The notes beneath the pieces are model-generated. The model did no database searches. It saw only the letters and a list, made by a program, of their open reading frames with translations, and was not told the origin of the DNA. Positions 15,175 through 23,860 of a DNA stretch of 64,000 nt are shown here, piece by piece. Every line of letters starts with the position of its first letter. Positions within the stretch are counted from its first letter, which is position 1. Both the position numbers and the translations under genes were made by a program. Origin of the DNA: a candidate division BRC1 bacterium ADurb.Bin183 (GTDB lineage: Bacteria; Sumerlaeota; Sumerlaeia; MWCT01); contig MWCT01000015.1 of NCBI GenBank assembly GCA_002070185.1, positions 1 through 64,000 on the forward strand, given 5' to 3'.

Positions 15175-17089
15175 AACGCCCCTCGATGGCGAGCGTCTCC
15201 GCCGCGCCTATCCATTCATGCAGCACAACCGCCTTCTTGAAGGCGCTGAAATCGGAATCGCTATACCCGCCCGGACGATTGAATATCTCCCGCAGCACAG
15301 AAGATTTCTCGATGCGCTCATCGGAAAGATGCCCGCGCGCCGTTTCCGGATAATTTATCTCCCGCCGCTCCCGCCTTGAGACCGGCAGCGAAAACTCCGC
15401 CGCATCCGGCGTGAACGCCGCCGCTATGAGCGCCTCGAAAGGAAAAACATCTCGAACTTCTCGAAGCCAGCGGAGCAAGAGCGACGCCGTGCCGAGACGG
15501 ATGCCGCTGGCTGCCGTGATGGCGCCGATGCCTGTGGCAAAAAGCCCTCCCTCCTCCCGCGCCAAAAAATGCCGCTGCGCCAACCTTTCTATCTCCCGCG
15601 CGCAAGCCGCCTCAAATGATTTCGGCTCGCCGCTCCACTGAACAAGCCCCGTGTATGTCTGAAGCAAAAAGGCGCGCGCCCCTTCTTCGCCGCGGCAAAC
15701 GCGCGACGCCACAAGGTCGAGTATTGCCGGACCAAGGTCTTCCTCCCTCATCGGCGGATTTAGCGGCTCCAGCTCGCCGTGAATATATTCGCGCATCAAA
15801 CGCTCCGCCTGTTCCCTGCCCGCCGCCACAAGAATCGAACGTCCGAAATCGCTCACCCGCCCAAAACGCCCCGCCCGTCCGCCCTGATTGCGAAATCGCG
15901 CATGGGAAAGCGGGACAAAGTTCAACCTGCCCGTCCATTCATCCTGCGCCACCATCTCCGGCACGTGAATCACATTGCGCCCCGTCAGATTCACCCCCTC
16001 GCCCAGTGTGGACGTTGAAACAAGCAGGCGAATTCCCCCCGAATTATACTGCTCCTCGATGAGCTTGCGCATGCCCCACGTCAAATCGCTGTTATGAAAC
16101 GCAGTCCCTTTTTGGAAACAGGATGCCAATAACCCACGCTCGCGCGTCTCTTCATATTTGCCAAGCTCTTCCAGCGCGCCCTCCGCCGGTTCCAGAGCCG
16201 TCATGGCTGCAGCCTTCTGCGCCCAATTGCGCGACATGGCGCGAGTCGGAACAAATATCAACACCTGCTCGCCGCGCTCTGCCGCCAGATAAACCGCCAG
16301 ACCCAGCGCCGCTGCCGCGTAGGATTCCTCATCTTCAAACGCCCCGCGATTATCCGCGCCCGGGCAGAGCGTCTCGCGGCTCTCAACCCCAGAATTGAAT
16401 TCTTTGTAATAAAACTCGCCATCCTCCGCGTCAAAAACGCCTTCGCGCAATTCCACCGGACGGCGCGATTCCTTCAGCAAATCGCAACCAAGCCACTGCG
16501 CAAGACGCAGCGCATCTCCCAACACGGCGGAAAGACCGATGAACTGCGGCTTATATGGCGAGCGCGTCACCTTAGTCAAAAGCAGGTCCGCCACGCCGCC
16601 GCGCTCCGGCTCCCCCAACATCTGCACCTCATCCGCAACCGCCAGCCCCGCGCGGCTCAACATCTCGGGACGCTGCACCAGAAAGGATTTCATCTTTTCA
16701 TATACGGCGATAAGCAAATCAAAACGCCCTTCCATCGCCGGCGCATCGGCATCGGGTCTTTCCCGCGTGGCGACAAGGACGCGATAGCCCAGCGGGGCAT
16801 AAAGCCGCCTAAACCGGCGATACTTCTCCTCTGCAAGCGCCTTTGTCGGGACAAGGTATATCACCTTGCGGTTCGCCTCTAAGTGCTTCAATGCCGCCAA
16901 CTCGGCGATGAACGTTTTGCCGGAGGATGTGGGAGCAAAGACAATCAGGCTCTTATTTTGTAAAACACCGGTTCGCATGACCGCCTCCTCCTGCAGCGGC
17001 AGCAAGGCTTCAATCCCGCTCTGCCGCCAGAGGGCGACCACACGCTCGGATATCCCGTGCGATATCAATTGCTCAATTGTTATTGTCAT
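15146..17089 (-). CDS. Ski2-like (Hel308-type) superfamily 2 helicase
   Basis: This 647-aa helicase has motif I APTSSGKT (52-59), motif Ia PTKALAEEK, motif II DEVQ in ADEVQMLGEPERGG, motif III LSAVLGD, motif V TSTLGEGVNL and motif VI QGGRAGRFGR. Motif II has Gln where Ski2 proteins usually have His (DExH). The order and spacing fit Hel308/Ski2 DNA or RNA translocases, but the C-terminal winged-helix, ratchet and HhH parts are short. The downstream overlapping gene may provide them. ATG at 17089 is preceded by GAGG at 5 bases; an upstream TTG at 17104 is less likely. It acts in the cytoplasm in nucleic-acid repair or metabolism. Confidence 0.87.
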   Translation of the reverse strand: MTITIEQLISHGISERVVALWRQSGIEALLPLQEEAVMRTGVLQNKSLIVFAPTSSGKTFIAELAALKHLEANRKVIYLVPTKALAEEKYRRFRRLYAPLGYRVLVATRERPDADAPAMEGRFDLLIAVYEKMKSFLVQRPEMLSRAGLAVADEVQMLGEPERGGVADLLLTKVTRSPYKPQFIGLSAVLGDALRLAQWLGCDLLKESRRPVELREGVFDAEDGEFYYKEFNSGVESRETLCPGADNRGAFEDEESYAAAALGLAVYLAAERGEQVLIFVPTRAMSRNWAQKAAAMTALEPAEGALEELGKYEETRERGLLASCFQKGTAFHNSDLTWGMRKLIEEQYNSGGIRLLVSTSTLGEGVNLTGRNVIHVPEMVAQDEWTGRLNFVPLSHARFRNQGGRAGRFGRVSDFGRSILVAAGREQAERLMREYIHGELEPLNPPMREEDLGPAILDLVASRVCRGEEGARAFLLQTYTGLVQWSGEPKSFEAACAREIERLAQRHFLAREEGGLFATGIGAITAASGIRLGTASLLLRWLREVRDVFPFEALIAAAFTPDAAEFSLPVSRRERREINYPETARGHLSDERIEKSSVLREIFNRPGGYSDSDFSAFKKAVVLHEWIGAAETLAIEGRYGWDDGETC

Positions 17090-17247
17090 ATCGTCCTCAT
17101 ACAAAGCATCTCAAACAATGTCTATTCCCTATCATAGCCGCCCATTCTGGCAATATAAAAAACCCGCGCCTGACAATTCTTTTCTTGCTTTTTGCAAAAC
17201 CGTTGAAGCAGATATCAAAGCGAATAATCACGGAGATAAAATCTTTT

Positions 17248-17676
17248 ATGAAATATCGCGACGCTATTTACGGCAGATGCCTTGTGGGCAGAATCGAAAA
17301 AGGCGAAGACCTGCTGGACGCCTTCAGCAGTTTTGCCAGAAGCAATCAAATCCGTCTCGGATTCATCACAGCCATCGGAGCGCTCCAAGAGGCGCGCATT
17401 GCCCTCTACGACCAGCAAAAATTCGAATACATCACATGGGATATCAAGGAAGAATCCGAGATTGATAATCTCACCGGCAATATCTCCGTCAAAGATGGCG
17501 AGGTCTTCTGCCACCTTCACGCAACGCTCACAAAACCGGATGGACACACCATCGGCGGACACGTCTGCCGCGGGTGCGTCGTCTTTGCCTGCGAATTCAT
17601 TGTTCAAGAGATTATCGGCGAGGATTTTGTCCGAATCCCCGATAAAGATACCGGTCTTTCCCTATGGCAAATTTAA
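17248..17676 (+). CDS. PCC/DUF296-domain protein (PD1-like)
   Basis: This 142-aa protein is a single PCC (plants and prokaryotes conserved, DUF296) domain. Typical features are IRLGFITAIGALQEARI, the HLHATLTKPDGHTIGGHV segment with three His residues that usually bind zinc, and the ending GEDFVRIPDKDTGLSLW. Members are trimers; in bacteria their role is poorly known, and some are called DNA-binding because plant versions carry AT-hooks, absent here. The start is the ATG at 17248, because upstream codons in frame are unlike the family; GGAG lies 12 bases before it. The gene is 18 to 30 bases upstream of the GH2 gene and divergent from the helicase. Confidence 0.85.
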   Translation: MKYRDAIYGRCLVGRIEKGEDLLDAFSSFARSNQIRLGFITAIGALQEARIALYDQQKFEYITWDIKEESEIDNLTGNISVKDGEVFCHLHATLTKPDGHTIGGHVCRGCVVFACEFIVQEIIGEDFVRIPDKDTGLSLWQI

Positions 17677-17706
17677 ACCAACCAAAAGAATTTTATGGAG
17701 CAAAAA

Positions 17707-19452
17707 ATGTCACAACCGAGACCTGAATATCCCCGACCCGATTTTGTCCGCCCCCGCTGGCTGAACCTCAACGGCTGGTGGGACTTTGCCTTTGACGATG
17801 AGAATAAAGGTCTTGGCGAAGGGTGGTTCTCCCGAAAGTCATTCCCGCAAAAAATCCTTACCCCTTTCCCCTTTCAATCGGAAAACTCCGGCATCGCCGA
17901 GACCGGCTTCCATGATATCTTCTGGTATCGCACCCCCATTCAGATTCCGCCCGATTGGCGCAAAAACGGCAGAATCTTCCTCCATATCGGCGCCCTTGAT
18001 TACGAAGGCGCGCTCTTTATTAACGGCAAAGAAGCGGGCGTTCATGTTGGCGGTTATGTCCCATGGTCAACGGACATCACGGACTTTCTAAAAGGCGACG
18101 AGGCGGAGATTGTTATTCGCGGCGTGGATTCCCAGAGTAAATCCCAGCCGCGCGGCAAACAGCATTGGGAACTCAAATCCTCAGGCATTCAATACACCCG
18201 CGTCAGCGGCATCTGGCAGCCCGTTTGGCTCGAGCCCGTTCCCTTCTGCCGCATCCGCTCCATCCGCGTCATCCCCGCCCTCAATCCCGACCGACTCATC
18301 ATCTCCGCTCATATTCAAGGCGACCTTTCACACGGGCGCCTTGCCATTTCTATTTCCGCTCAAGGAAAAGATATCGTCAAAGCCGAAGCCCCCGTAGAAA
18401 ACGGCGTCGCAAAAATCGAAGCGGCGATTCCATCGGCGCGGCGCTGGTCGCCCGATGACCCCTTCCTTTATGACTTAAACTTCAAACTTGTTTCCGGCGA
18501 AAAGGTCAGGGACGAAGTCCAATCCTACGCCGGCATCAGCGTCATCGCCCGCGACGGAAGAAAAATTCTCCTCAACGAAAAACCTATCCGCCTTAAAGGC
18601 ATCCTTGATCAGGGCTATTTTCCCGGCGGCATATACACGCCCTCAACAGATGAGGAGATGCGGCGCGATGTGGAACTCACGCGGCAGCTCGGATTCAACT
18701 GCGCCCGCAAACATCAAAAATTGGAAGACCCGCGATGGTATTACTGGTGCGACCGGCTCGGGTTGCTCGTCTGGGGCGAGATGAGCAGCGCTTGGGAGTT
18801 TACAAATCAATCCTGCGCCGCCCTTGCCAAAGAGTGGCAGCAAGCTATGCAGCGCGATTGGAACCACCCCTGCATTATGGCTTGGGTTCCTCTCAACGAA
18901 AGCTGGGGCGTCCCCGATGTGGCTAATAATTCCATGCAGCAAAACTTCACCGCCCGCATGGCGCAACTCACGCGTTCGCTCGACCCCACGCGCCCCGTTG
19001 TGGATAATAGCGGATGGTGCCATGTGGATACAGATATCGTGGACATCCATCCCTACACAGGCGACCCCGTTGAATTAGCCGCCATGATAGAGCAGATGTT
19101 GCGCACCGGCGAGCCGGGACATTCGTATCCCGCCCCCGTCTGGGTCGGCGGCGCAAAAGACGGCGGTCAACCCATCGTTGTCAGCGAATACGGCGGCATC
19201 GCCCTTGACGCCGATGTTGAGCCGGAAAAAGGCAATGAGGGGGGGTGGGGCTATGGACACGCCGCCCAAACGCCGGAAGACCTTCTGCGACGTTTTGCGG
19301 AATTAACTAAGGCTATTATACAAAATAAGGAAGTCGCCGGATACGTCTATACGCAGCTCACGGATGTGGAGCAGGAGAAAAACGGTCTATTGAAATTTGA
19401 CCGGCAGCCCAAGGCTCCCATCGAAGCCATCGCCGCCGCTCAAAAAGACTGA
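17707..19452 (+). CDS. Glycoside hydrolase family 2 enzyme
   Basis: This 581-aa enzyme has the GH2 order: sugar-binding jelly roll (from RPRWLNLNGWWDFAFDDEN), immunoglobulin-like middle domain and TIM barrel. The acid/base Glu is E398 in WVPLNESWG and the nucleophile is E494 in VVSEYGG. It is shorter than LacZ and lacks its C-terminal domains, as in beta-glucuronidase or small beta-galactosidase-like enzymes. No signal peptide is seen, so it is probably cytoplasmic and acts on imported oligosaccharides. ATG at 17707 is preceded by GGAG at 6 bases; an ATG at 17695 is an alternative. It is co-directional with and close behind the PCC-domain gene. The substrate is unknown. Confidence 0.88.
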   Translation: MSQPRPEYPRPDFVRPRWLNLNGWWDFAFDDENKGLGEGWFSRKSFPQKILTPFPFQSENSGIAETGFHDIFWYRTPIQIPPDWRKNGRIFLHIGALDYEGALFINGKEAGVHVGGYVPWSTDITDFLKGDEAEIVIRGVDSQSKSQPRGKQHWELKSSGIQYTRVSGIWQPVWLEPVPFCRIRSIRVIPALNPDRLIISAHIQGDLSHGRLAISISAQGKDIVKAEAPVENGVAKIEAAIPSARRWSPDDPFLYDLNFKLVSGEKVRDEVQSYAGISVIARDGRKILLNEKPIRLKGILDQGYFPGGIYTPSTDEEMRRDVELTRQLGFNCARKHQKLEDPRWYYWCDRLGLLVWGEMSSAWEFTNQSCAALAKEWQQAMQRDWNHPCIMAWVPLNESWGVPDVANNSMQQNFTARMAQLTRSLDPTRPVVDNSGWCHVDTDIVDIHPYTGDPVELAAMIEQMLRTGEPGHSYPAPVWVGGAKDGGQPIVVSEYGGIALDADVEPEKGNEGGWGYGHAAQTPEDLLRRFAELTKAIIQNKEVAGYVYTQLTDVEQEKNGLLKFDRQPKAPIEAIAAAQKD

Positions 19453-19453
19453 A

Positions 19454-20722
19454 TTATTTAATCGCCTGTCCGCCGCTTAATAATTTTTTGATTTTTGCCG
19501 CTGCGCCGATCGGGATTTTTTTCATCCGTCGACTCAGTTTATAGAGCCTTCGCCGCGGCTCGCCCCAGTTTTCCATATCAAGATAAAACTGCGGGTCGCA
19601 AAGGTAATAATTGAACGCGCACGCCGCGCGCTCAAGGCAGAGCGGATGGATGAACCGCGCCTTGCGGGGCAATAAACGGCGGTCTGCTTCCGTTAAAAGC
19701 AAATGCCGCATCTCCCGCCGATAGGCGTTTGCGCGTTTGCCGTGCCATATCTCCTTCAACGACCGCTCATGCAGATTGCCGAGACTTTTGGCGGCATCGC
19801 ATGCAAAATGGCAGCACGAATAAATATCGCCGCTTGCCTCAATTACCGCCGCATACCAGCCGATGTAACAATACTCCACGCGCCGCGTCCCCGGACAAAC
19901 ATCGGGCAGGATGGCTGATTGCGGAAACCGCGCATACAACTCGCTTTCGGCAAATTGCTGCAAACCCTCCGCCGAAAGATTGAATTGCAGCCGCGTCCCA
20001 TATCGCTCAATCGCCGACCGCACAATCGGACGGATCTCCTCTTTTTGCGCCGCTGTCATTTTCAAATCCGTCGGCAGGGCGTCAATCGTGTTCACATAAA
20101 CAACATCCACATCCAAAGCAACCAGCGTCTCGAGCATAGCGGGCAGCCGCTCGAAATTTTCCCGCCAGATAAAAACCTGAGCGCTGATTTCGCATAAAGA
20201 TGCCCGCTCCTTTTTCATGCGGACGATGTTCCCGATGCCCTCCATCGCGCGATAAAAAAGCGGCTCGGGACATCGCCCCATCTTCGCGTATGCCGCCGGC
20301 AAGGTCTCGTTCAAACTGATGGTGATGCGGCTCAAATCGGATTGAAGCAATCGCCGCGCAACCGCCTCCGTCAGCGCCGTTCCATTCGTTTTGATGGAAT
20401 CTATCTTCAGCCGATTTTCCTCGATGAAATCAAACAACGGGTTGAGATGGCGATAGATGAGCGGCTCGCCGCCTCCGCCAAGGCTCACGCTCTTTACGCC
20501 CATCAAAACGCCCTCGGCAAGAGCCTTTTTCAAAACATCCCAATCCAACTCCTTCGCCGCGTCGCGCAACACTTCCGTGTAGCAAAAAAAGCAATCCAGA
20601 TTGCATCGGTCTGTGGGGAAAAGGACAAGATGATAAGGTCCGCCCAGCGCCTTGCCGCGTTTGATTCCCTCCGCTATTAGGCGCTTTTCTTTTTCTGTTA
20701 TCATTTCCCAGCCGTAGAGCAT
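19454..20722 (-). CDS. Radical SAM protein with SPASM-like C-terminus (second of a pair)
   Basis: This 422-aa protein binds the radical SAM 4Fe-4S cluster through C40, C44 and C47 (DRCNLDCFFCYTE). The partial barrel carries SLGGGGEPLIY, the SAM-binding GGEP-like motif. The C-terminal part is Cys-rich (EYCYIGWYAAVIEASGDIYS, then CCHFACD, LCLERAAC and YLCD), as in SPASM/twitch proteins that hold extra clusters. SPASM enzymes often modify peptides, but many in polysaccharide clusters are of unknown role. It follows the related gene at 20734 by 11 bases in one operon and converges on the GH2 gene. No precursor peptide is visible nearby. AAGGA precedes the ATG. Confidence 0.85.
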   Translation of the reverse strand: MLYGWEMITEKEKRLIAEGIKRGKALGGPYHLVLFPTDRCNLDCFFCYTEVLRDAAKELDWDVLKKALAEGVLMGVKSVSLGGGGEPLIYRHLNPLFDFIEENRLKIDSIKTNGTALTEAVARRLLQSDLSRITISLNETLPAAYAKMGRCPEPLFYRAMEGIGNIVRMKKERASLCEISAQVFIWRENFERLPAMLETLVALDVDVVYVNTIDALPTDLKMTAAQKEEIRPIVRSAIERYGTRLQFNLSAEGLQQFAESELYARFPQSAILPDVCPGTRRVEYCYIGWYAAVIEASGDIYSCCHFACDAAKSLGNLHERSLKEIWHGKRANAYRREMRHLLLTEADRRLLPRKARFIHPLCLERAACAFNYYLCDPQFYLDMENWGEPRRRLYKLSRRMKKIPIGAAAKIKKLLSGGQAIK

Positions 20723-20733
20723 CGCCCGTCCTT

Positions 20734-21897
20734 TTATATGGCGGCTTTTCCCTTCGCAGGATCTGTAACGCCAATCTGCGGCGGTTGAGGCAGAATAACG
20801 CCCCGCGCCTCCAGCTCTTTTGTGTATAGCTCATTCCCCCGCGTGATGCCCCACCAGAGCGTGCAGCCGCGGCAGAATTCCGGCGGATTGTCGCTGTTCA
20901 CATGCTCGCGCAGCCTTATGTAATGGACATCGTTCCAGATTTTGCGGAACGGCTTTTCCAGTATATTGCCCATGCCAATCCAGACCGCGCGGCAGCATGG
21001 ACGCACCCAGCCGTCCACATCAATATAGGCGGAGCGCCAAGGATCCAGACATGTCCCGGGGAAGAGCCGAAAAGGTTTTTCTTTCCTCCCCGCATCGTTT
21101 TTTTGCCGCACATTTTCCGTTTTTGCAAATTCCGGCGAAAATAACTGAATTCCTTTTGCGCGCGCCGATTCCTTAAGCAGCGGCAGCTCGCGCCGCAGCA
21201 ACTCCGGAAATCGGCTGATAACATCTTGCGCGTAATCATCTTCGCGTTCGCCCACGCCCGGACTAATCAGCGTCAGGCACAAAATTTTGCAGCGCGCCCC
21301 GATCTCAAGAATCTCCCGCAGCTCGCCAACATTTCGTTTCGTCACCACAGTGTTCAGCGAAAGATGGAAACCGCCGTCTTTATATTTTTCGCCCAGCTCG
21401 CTCATGATTTTCATGTTGTCCATAATAACTGAAAAACTCGAACCCGTCCGCGAATCCTCATGCGTCTCCGCGCAGGCGCCGTCCAGCGAAACCGTCACAT
21501 CAGCCCCCGCCCGGACAATCTCTTCCATCAGCGAGGCATCCAGCATCATCGCATTGGTCACAAATTTAATCTTCAAACCGAACGCGCGCGCATCCGCAAC
21601 CATCCGCCGAAAGAGAGGCGAAAGCAACGGCTCGCCCAACCCTTGAAGATTCAGAATACGGATAGTGGGGAAAAGCTCGTTTTTCACACGCTCATAAACA
21701 TCGGGGCTCAAATGTCGGTTATCGGTGGGATAATGCGTCTTGGGGCAGGCGCGGCACCGCAGGTTGCAGGCGTTTGTGGGCACGAGCTGCAATTCATATG
21801 GCAGCCCGAGCGCGCGGCTAAGTTGCCGCGTTCGGCTCAAACGATTCAAGCCGCCGTTTATTTTTCGCCGCAGGGCGTATGGCGGAAGACCAAACAT
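20734..21897 (-). CDS. Radical SAM/SPASM protein (first of a pair)
   Basis: This 387-aa protein has its cluster motif at C44, C48 and C51 (TNACNLRCRACPKTHYP), a GLGEPLL SAM-binding motif and a C-terminal SPASM region with RPCCRAVWIGMGNI and FCRGCTLWWG. The GNI segment followed by KPFRKIWND is typical of SPASM proteins related to MoaA/PqqE-like enzymes. Together with the overlapping-function neighbour at 19454 it forms a two-gene operon reading away from the AraC-type regulator. The substrate is unknown: no short Cys-, Gly- or Tyr-rich precursor frame was found in the 227-base upstream gap. Confidence 0.86.
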   Translation of the reverse strand: MFGLPPYALRRKINGGLNRLSRTRQLSRALGLPYELQLVPTNACNLRCRACPKTHYPTDNRHLSPDVYERVKNELFPTIRILNLQGLGEPLLSPLFRRMVADARAFGLKIKFVTNAMMLDASLMEEIVRAGADVTVSLDGACAETHEDSRTGSSFSVIMDNMKIMSELGEKYKDGGFHLSLNTVVTKRNVGELREILEIGARCKILCLTLISPGVGEREDDYAQDVISRFPELLRRELPLLKESARAKGIQLFSPEFAKTENVRQKNDAGRKEKPFRLFPGTCLDPWRSAYIDVDGWVRPCCRAVWIGMGNILEKPFRKIWNDVHYIRLREHVNSDNPPEFCRGCTLWWGITRGNELYTKELEARGVILPQPPQIGVTDPAKGKAAI

Positions 21898-22124
21898 TTA
21901 ACAAGCGGATTCCTTTATCATATCAGACAAAAGAGCTCCGTTAAGAAGCCTCGACGGGTCAAGGATTATCTTGATTTCGCGATTGGTTTTCGATTTCAAA
22001 CCGCTGAATAAAATATTTAGGTTGCCCTTCATCCGACAAAAATAAAAAAATATTACATATTCAGCAAAAAATATCAAGCATCGCTATTTATCCGCAGATT
22101 ATATCATCCCTGAAAGGTTGCGCA

Positions 22125-23027
22125 GTGAAGGAAATAACGCTGAAAATTTACAAGGAACGCATTCACAAAGCGCTGGTTTTTATTCAGGAACATCTTGATG
22201 AAGAAATGGAGCTCGAAACTCTAGCGCGCGTTGCCCATTTTTCGCCTTTCCATTTCCACCGCATCTTCCGCGGCATGACCGGCGAATCCGTCAAGGAACA
22301 CGTGCGCCGTCTGCGGCTTGAGCGCGCCGCATTTCATCTGATACATTACAAATGGACTGTCATACGGATCGCGCTCTCCGCCGGCTTCGATTCGCACGAG
22401 GCGTTCACACGCGCTTTTCGCGCCATGTTCGGCGATTCGCCCTCCCGCTTCCGTTCTAAGCGCGGGAGAATCCCTTATGTGGAAGCCCCTTCAGGCGTTC
22501 ATTACCGCGTCAACGGCAACCTGAAAAATTTCATGACGGTGAACAAGGAGGCAAAAAAGATGAACGTGGAAATCAAAACCATCAAACCGATGCGCGTGGC
22601 ATTCATGCGCCATATCGGACCCTACAAAGAATGCGGAAAAGTGTGGGAGAAATTTTGCGCATGGGCGGGCGCGCGGCGGCTTTTATGTCCCAACACCGCT
22701 TTCCTCGGCATATCCCACGACGATCCCACAATAACCCCGCCAGAAAAACTGCGCTACGATGCTTGCATACCTGTTGATGAAAAGGTTTTGCCCGATGGCG
22801 AGGTCGGCATTCAGGAAATCCCCGGCGGCGAATATGCCGTCATTAGGCATTTGGGGCAATATGAAAAACTCATTGATACCTATGCCAAAATTATGGGCGA
22901 ATGGCTGCCCCGCAGCGGACGCGAACCGCGCTCCACTCCATGCTTTGAGGTCTATATCAATTCGCCGGATAACACAGACCCAAAGGATTTGATAACAGAT
23001 ATATACATTCCGCTCGAATCCAAGTGA
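22125..23027 (+). CDS. AraC-family regulator with GyrI-like effector domain
   Basis: This is a 300-aa transcription factor. Residues about 8-105 form the two helix-turn-helix motifs of AraC/XylS proteins (LETLARVAHFSPFHFHRIFR and IRIALSAGFDSHEAFTRAFR). Residues about 145-298 form a GyrI-like/effector-binding domain (MNVEIKTIKPMRVAFMRHIG to ITDIYIPLE), as in Rob and SbmC. This class senses small hydrophobic or cationic molecules, often drugs. It starts with GTG at 22125, after GAAAGG. It is divergent from the radical SAM operon across 227 bases, so it may control that operon; no operator can be pointed to. Confidence 0.92.
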   Translation: MKEITLKIYKERIHKALVFIQEHLDEEMELETLARVAHFSPFHFHRIFRGMTGESVKEHVRRLRLERAAFHLIHYKWTVIRIALSAGFDSHEAFTRAFRAMFGDSPSRFRSKRGRIPYVEAPSGVHYRVNGNLKNFMTVNKEAKKMNVEIKTIKPMRVAFMRHIGPYKECGKVWEKFCAWAGARRLLCPNTAFLGISHDDPTITPPEKLRYDACIPVDEKVLPDGEVGIQEIPGGEYAVIRHLGQYEKLIDTYAKIMGEWLPRSGREPRSTPCFEVYINSPDNTDPKDLITDIYIPLESK

Positions 23028-23040
23028 GAGAATGTCTTTA

Positions 23041-23134
23041 TGCGCCTGAGCGCGGCGGTAAATCATTCTCTGGAAAAATTTCTCCAAATAAATTCCATTC
23101 AATTTATCATTGAATTGCGCCGCCGCGCTGCGCC
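23041..23134. repeat. Long inverted repeat between AraC and HMCES genes
   Basis: Ten-base perfect arms AGCGCGGCGG (23049-23058) and CCGCCGCGCT (23120-23129) enclose 61 bases that contain TTCAAT-TTATC-ATTGAA, another small hairpin. It spans most of the 119-base gap. It may terminate the AraC message or occlude the start of the next gene, which has no visible ribosome site. Confidence 0.4.
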
Positions 23135-23146
23135 ATGTTTATTTTT

Positions 23147-23773
23147 ATGTGCGGACGATTTGCCCAAACAAAAGAATTAAGCATGCTGATGAGCCGATTC
23201 AATTTCATCGTCAGCAATTGGGTAATTCGCCAACATCATAACATCGCCCCCGGCGAGGACTGCTCCATCATTGTGCAAAAAGACCAAAACCGAACCTTGA
23301 AAAATTTGCGATGGGGGCTGATTCCGCGTTGGGCAAAACCGAACGCGCCGACAAAACCCCTCATCAACGCCCGCGCAGAAACGCTCGCCGAAAAGCCCAG
23401 CTTCAAACAGGCGTTCGCCGCACGCCGATGCCTTGTCCCCGCCGATGGATTTTATGAATGGCAAAAACTTGAAGGAGGCAAAAGAAAAAAACCTTTTCTG
23501 TTCGCCCTCAAAAATCGCGAGCCTTTTGCCTTTGCCGGAATTTGGGAGGAATGGCAACCCGCGCCGGACGCCCCGCCGCTGCAAACCTTTGCCATCATCA
23601 CAACATCCGCCAACGAGCTTGTTGCCCCGATTCACGACCGCATGCCCGTCATCCTTAAGCCGGAATGCGAGTCTCTCTGGCTCGACCCGCGCGTCAGCGA
23701 CCCGCGCCGGCTCCTGCCGCTTCTTGCCCCCTATCCGTCCGGTGAAATGGAACGCGCCGACGCCGCCATCTGA
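23147..23773 (+). CDS. SRAP/HMCES-type abasic-site DNA-protein crosslink protein (YedK family)
   Basis: This 208-aa protein begins MCGRFAQTKE. After Met removal Cys2 becomes the N-terminal catalytic residue that forms a thiazolidine link with abasic sites in single-stranded DNA. Other family marks are LINARAET, GFYEW (active-site Glu) and the catalytic His in APIHDRMPVI. This shields stalled forks until repair. The start must be at 23147 so that Cys is residue 2; an ATG four codons upstream would bury it. No ribosome site is seen and a stable inverted repeat lies just upstream, so expression may be low or controlled. Confidence 0.95.
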   Translation: MCGRFAQTKELSMLMSRFNFIVSNWVIRQHHNIAPGEDCSIIVQKDQNRTLKNLRWGLIPRWAKPNAPTKPLINARAETLAEKPSFKQAFAARRCLVPADGFYEWQKLEGGKRKKPFLFALKNREPFAFAGIWEEWQPAPDAPPLQTFAIITTSANELVAPIHDRMPVILKPECESLWLDPRVSDPRRLLPLLAPYPSGEMERADAAI

Positions 23774-23798
23774 TTCCGCCGAACGCATCAATTAAACC

Positions 23799-23828
23799 TT
23801 TACAAATTCAACGTTCGACCCATATATT
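23799..23828 (+). promoter_or_regulatory. Sigma70-like promoter of the lipoprotein gene
   Basis: A -35 TTTACA (23799-23804) and a -10 TATATT (23823-23828), separated by 18 bases, lie 32 bases before the lipoprotein ATG. Spacing and hexamers are close to the housekeeping consensus. Confidence 0.5.
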
Positions 23829-23860
23829 GTGTTTGCGATTTTGAAAAAAAGGAGAGCATA

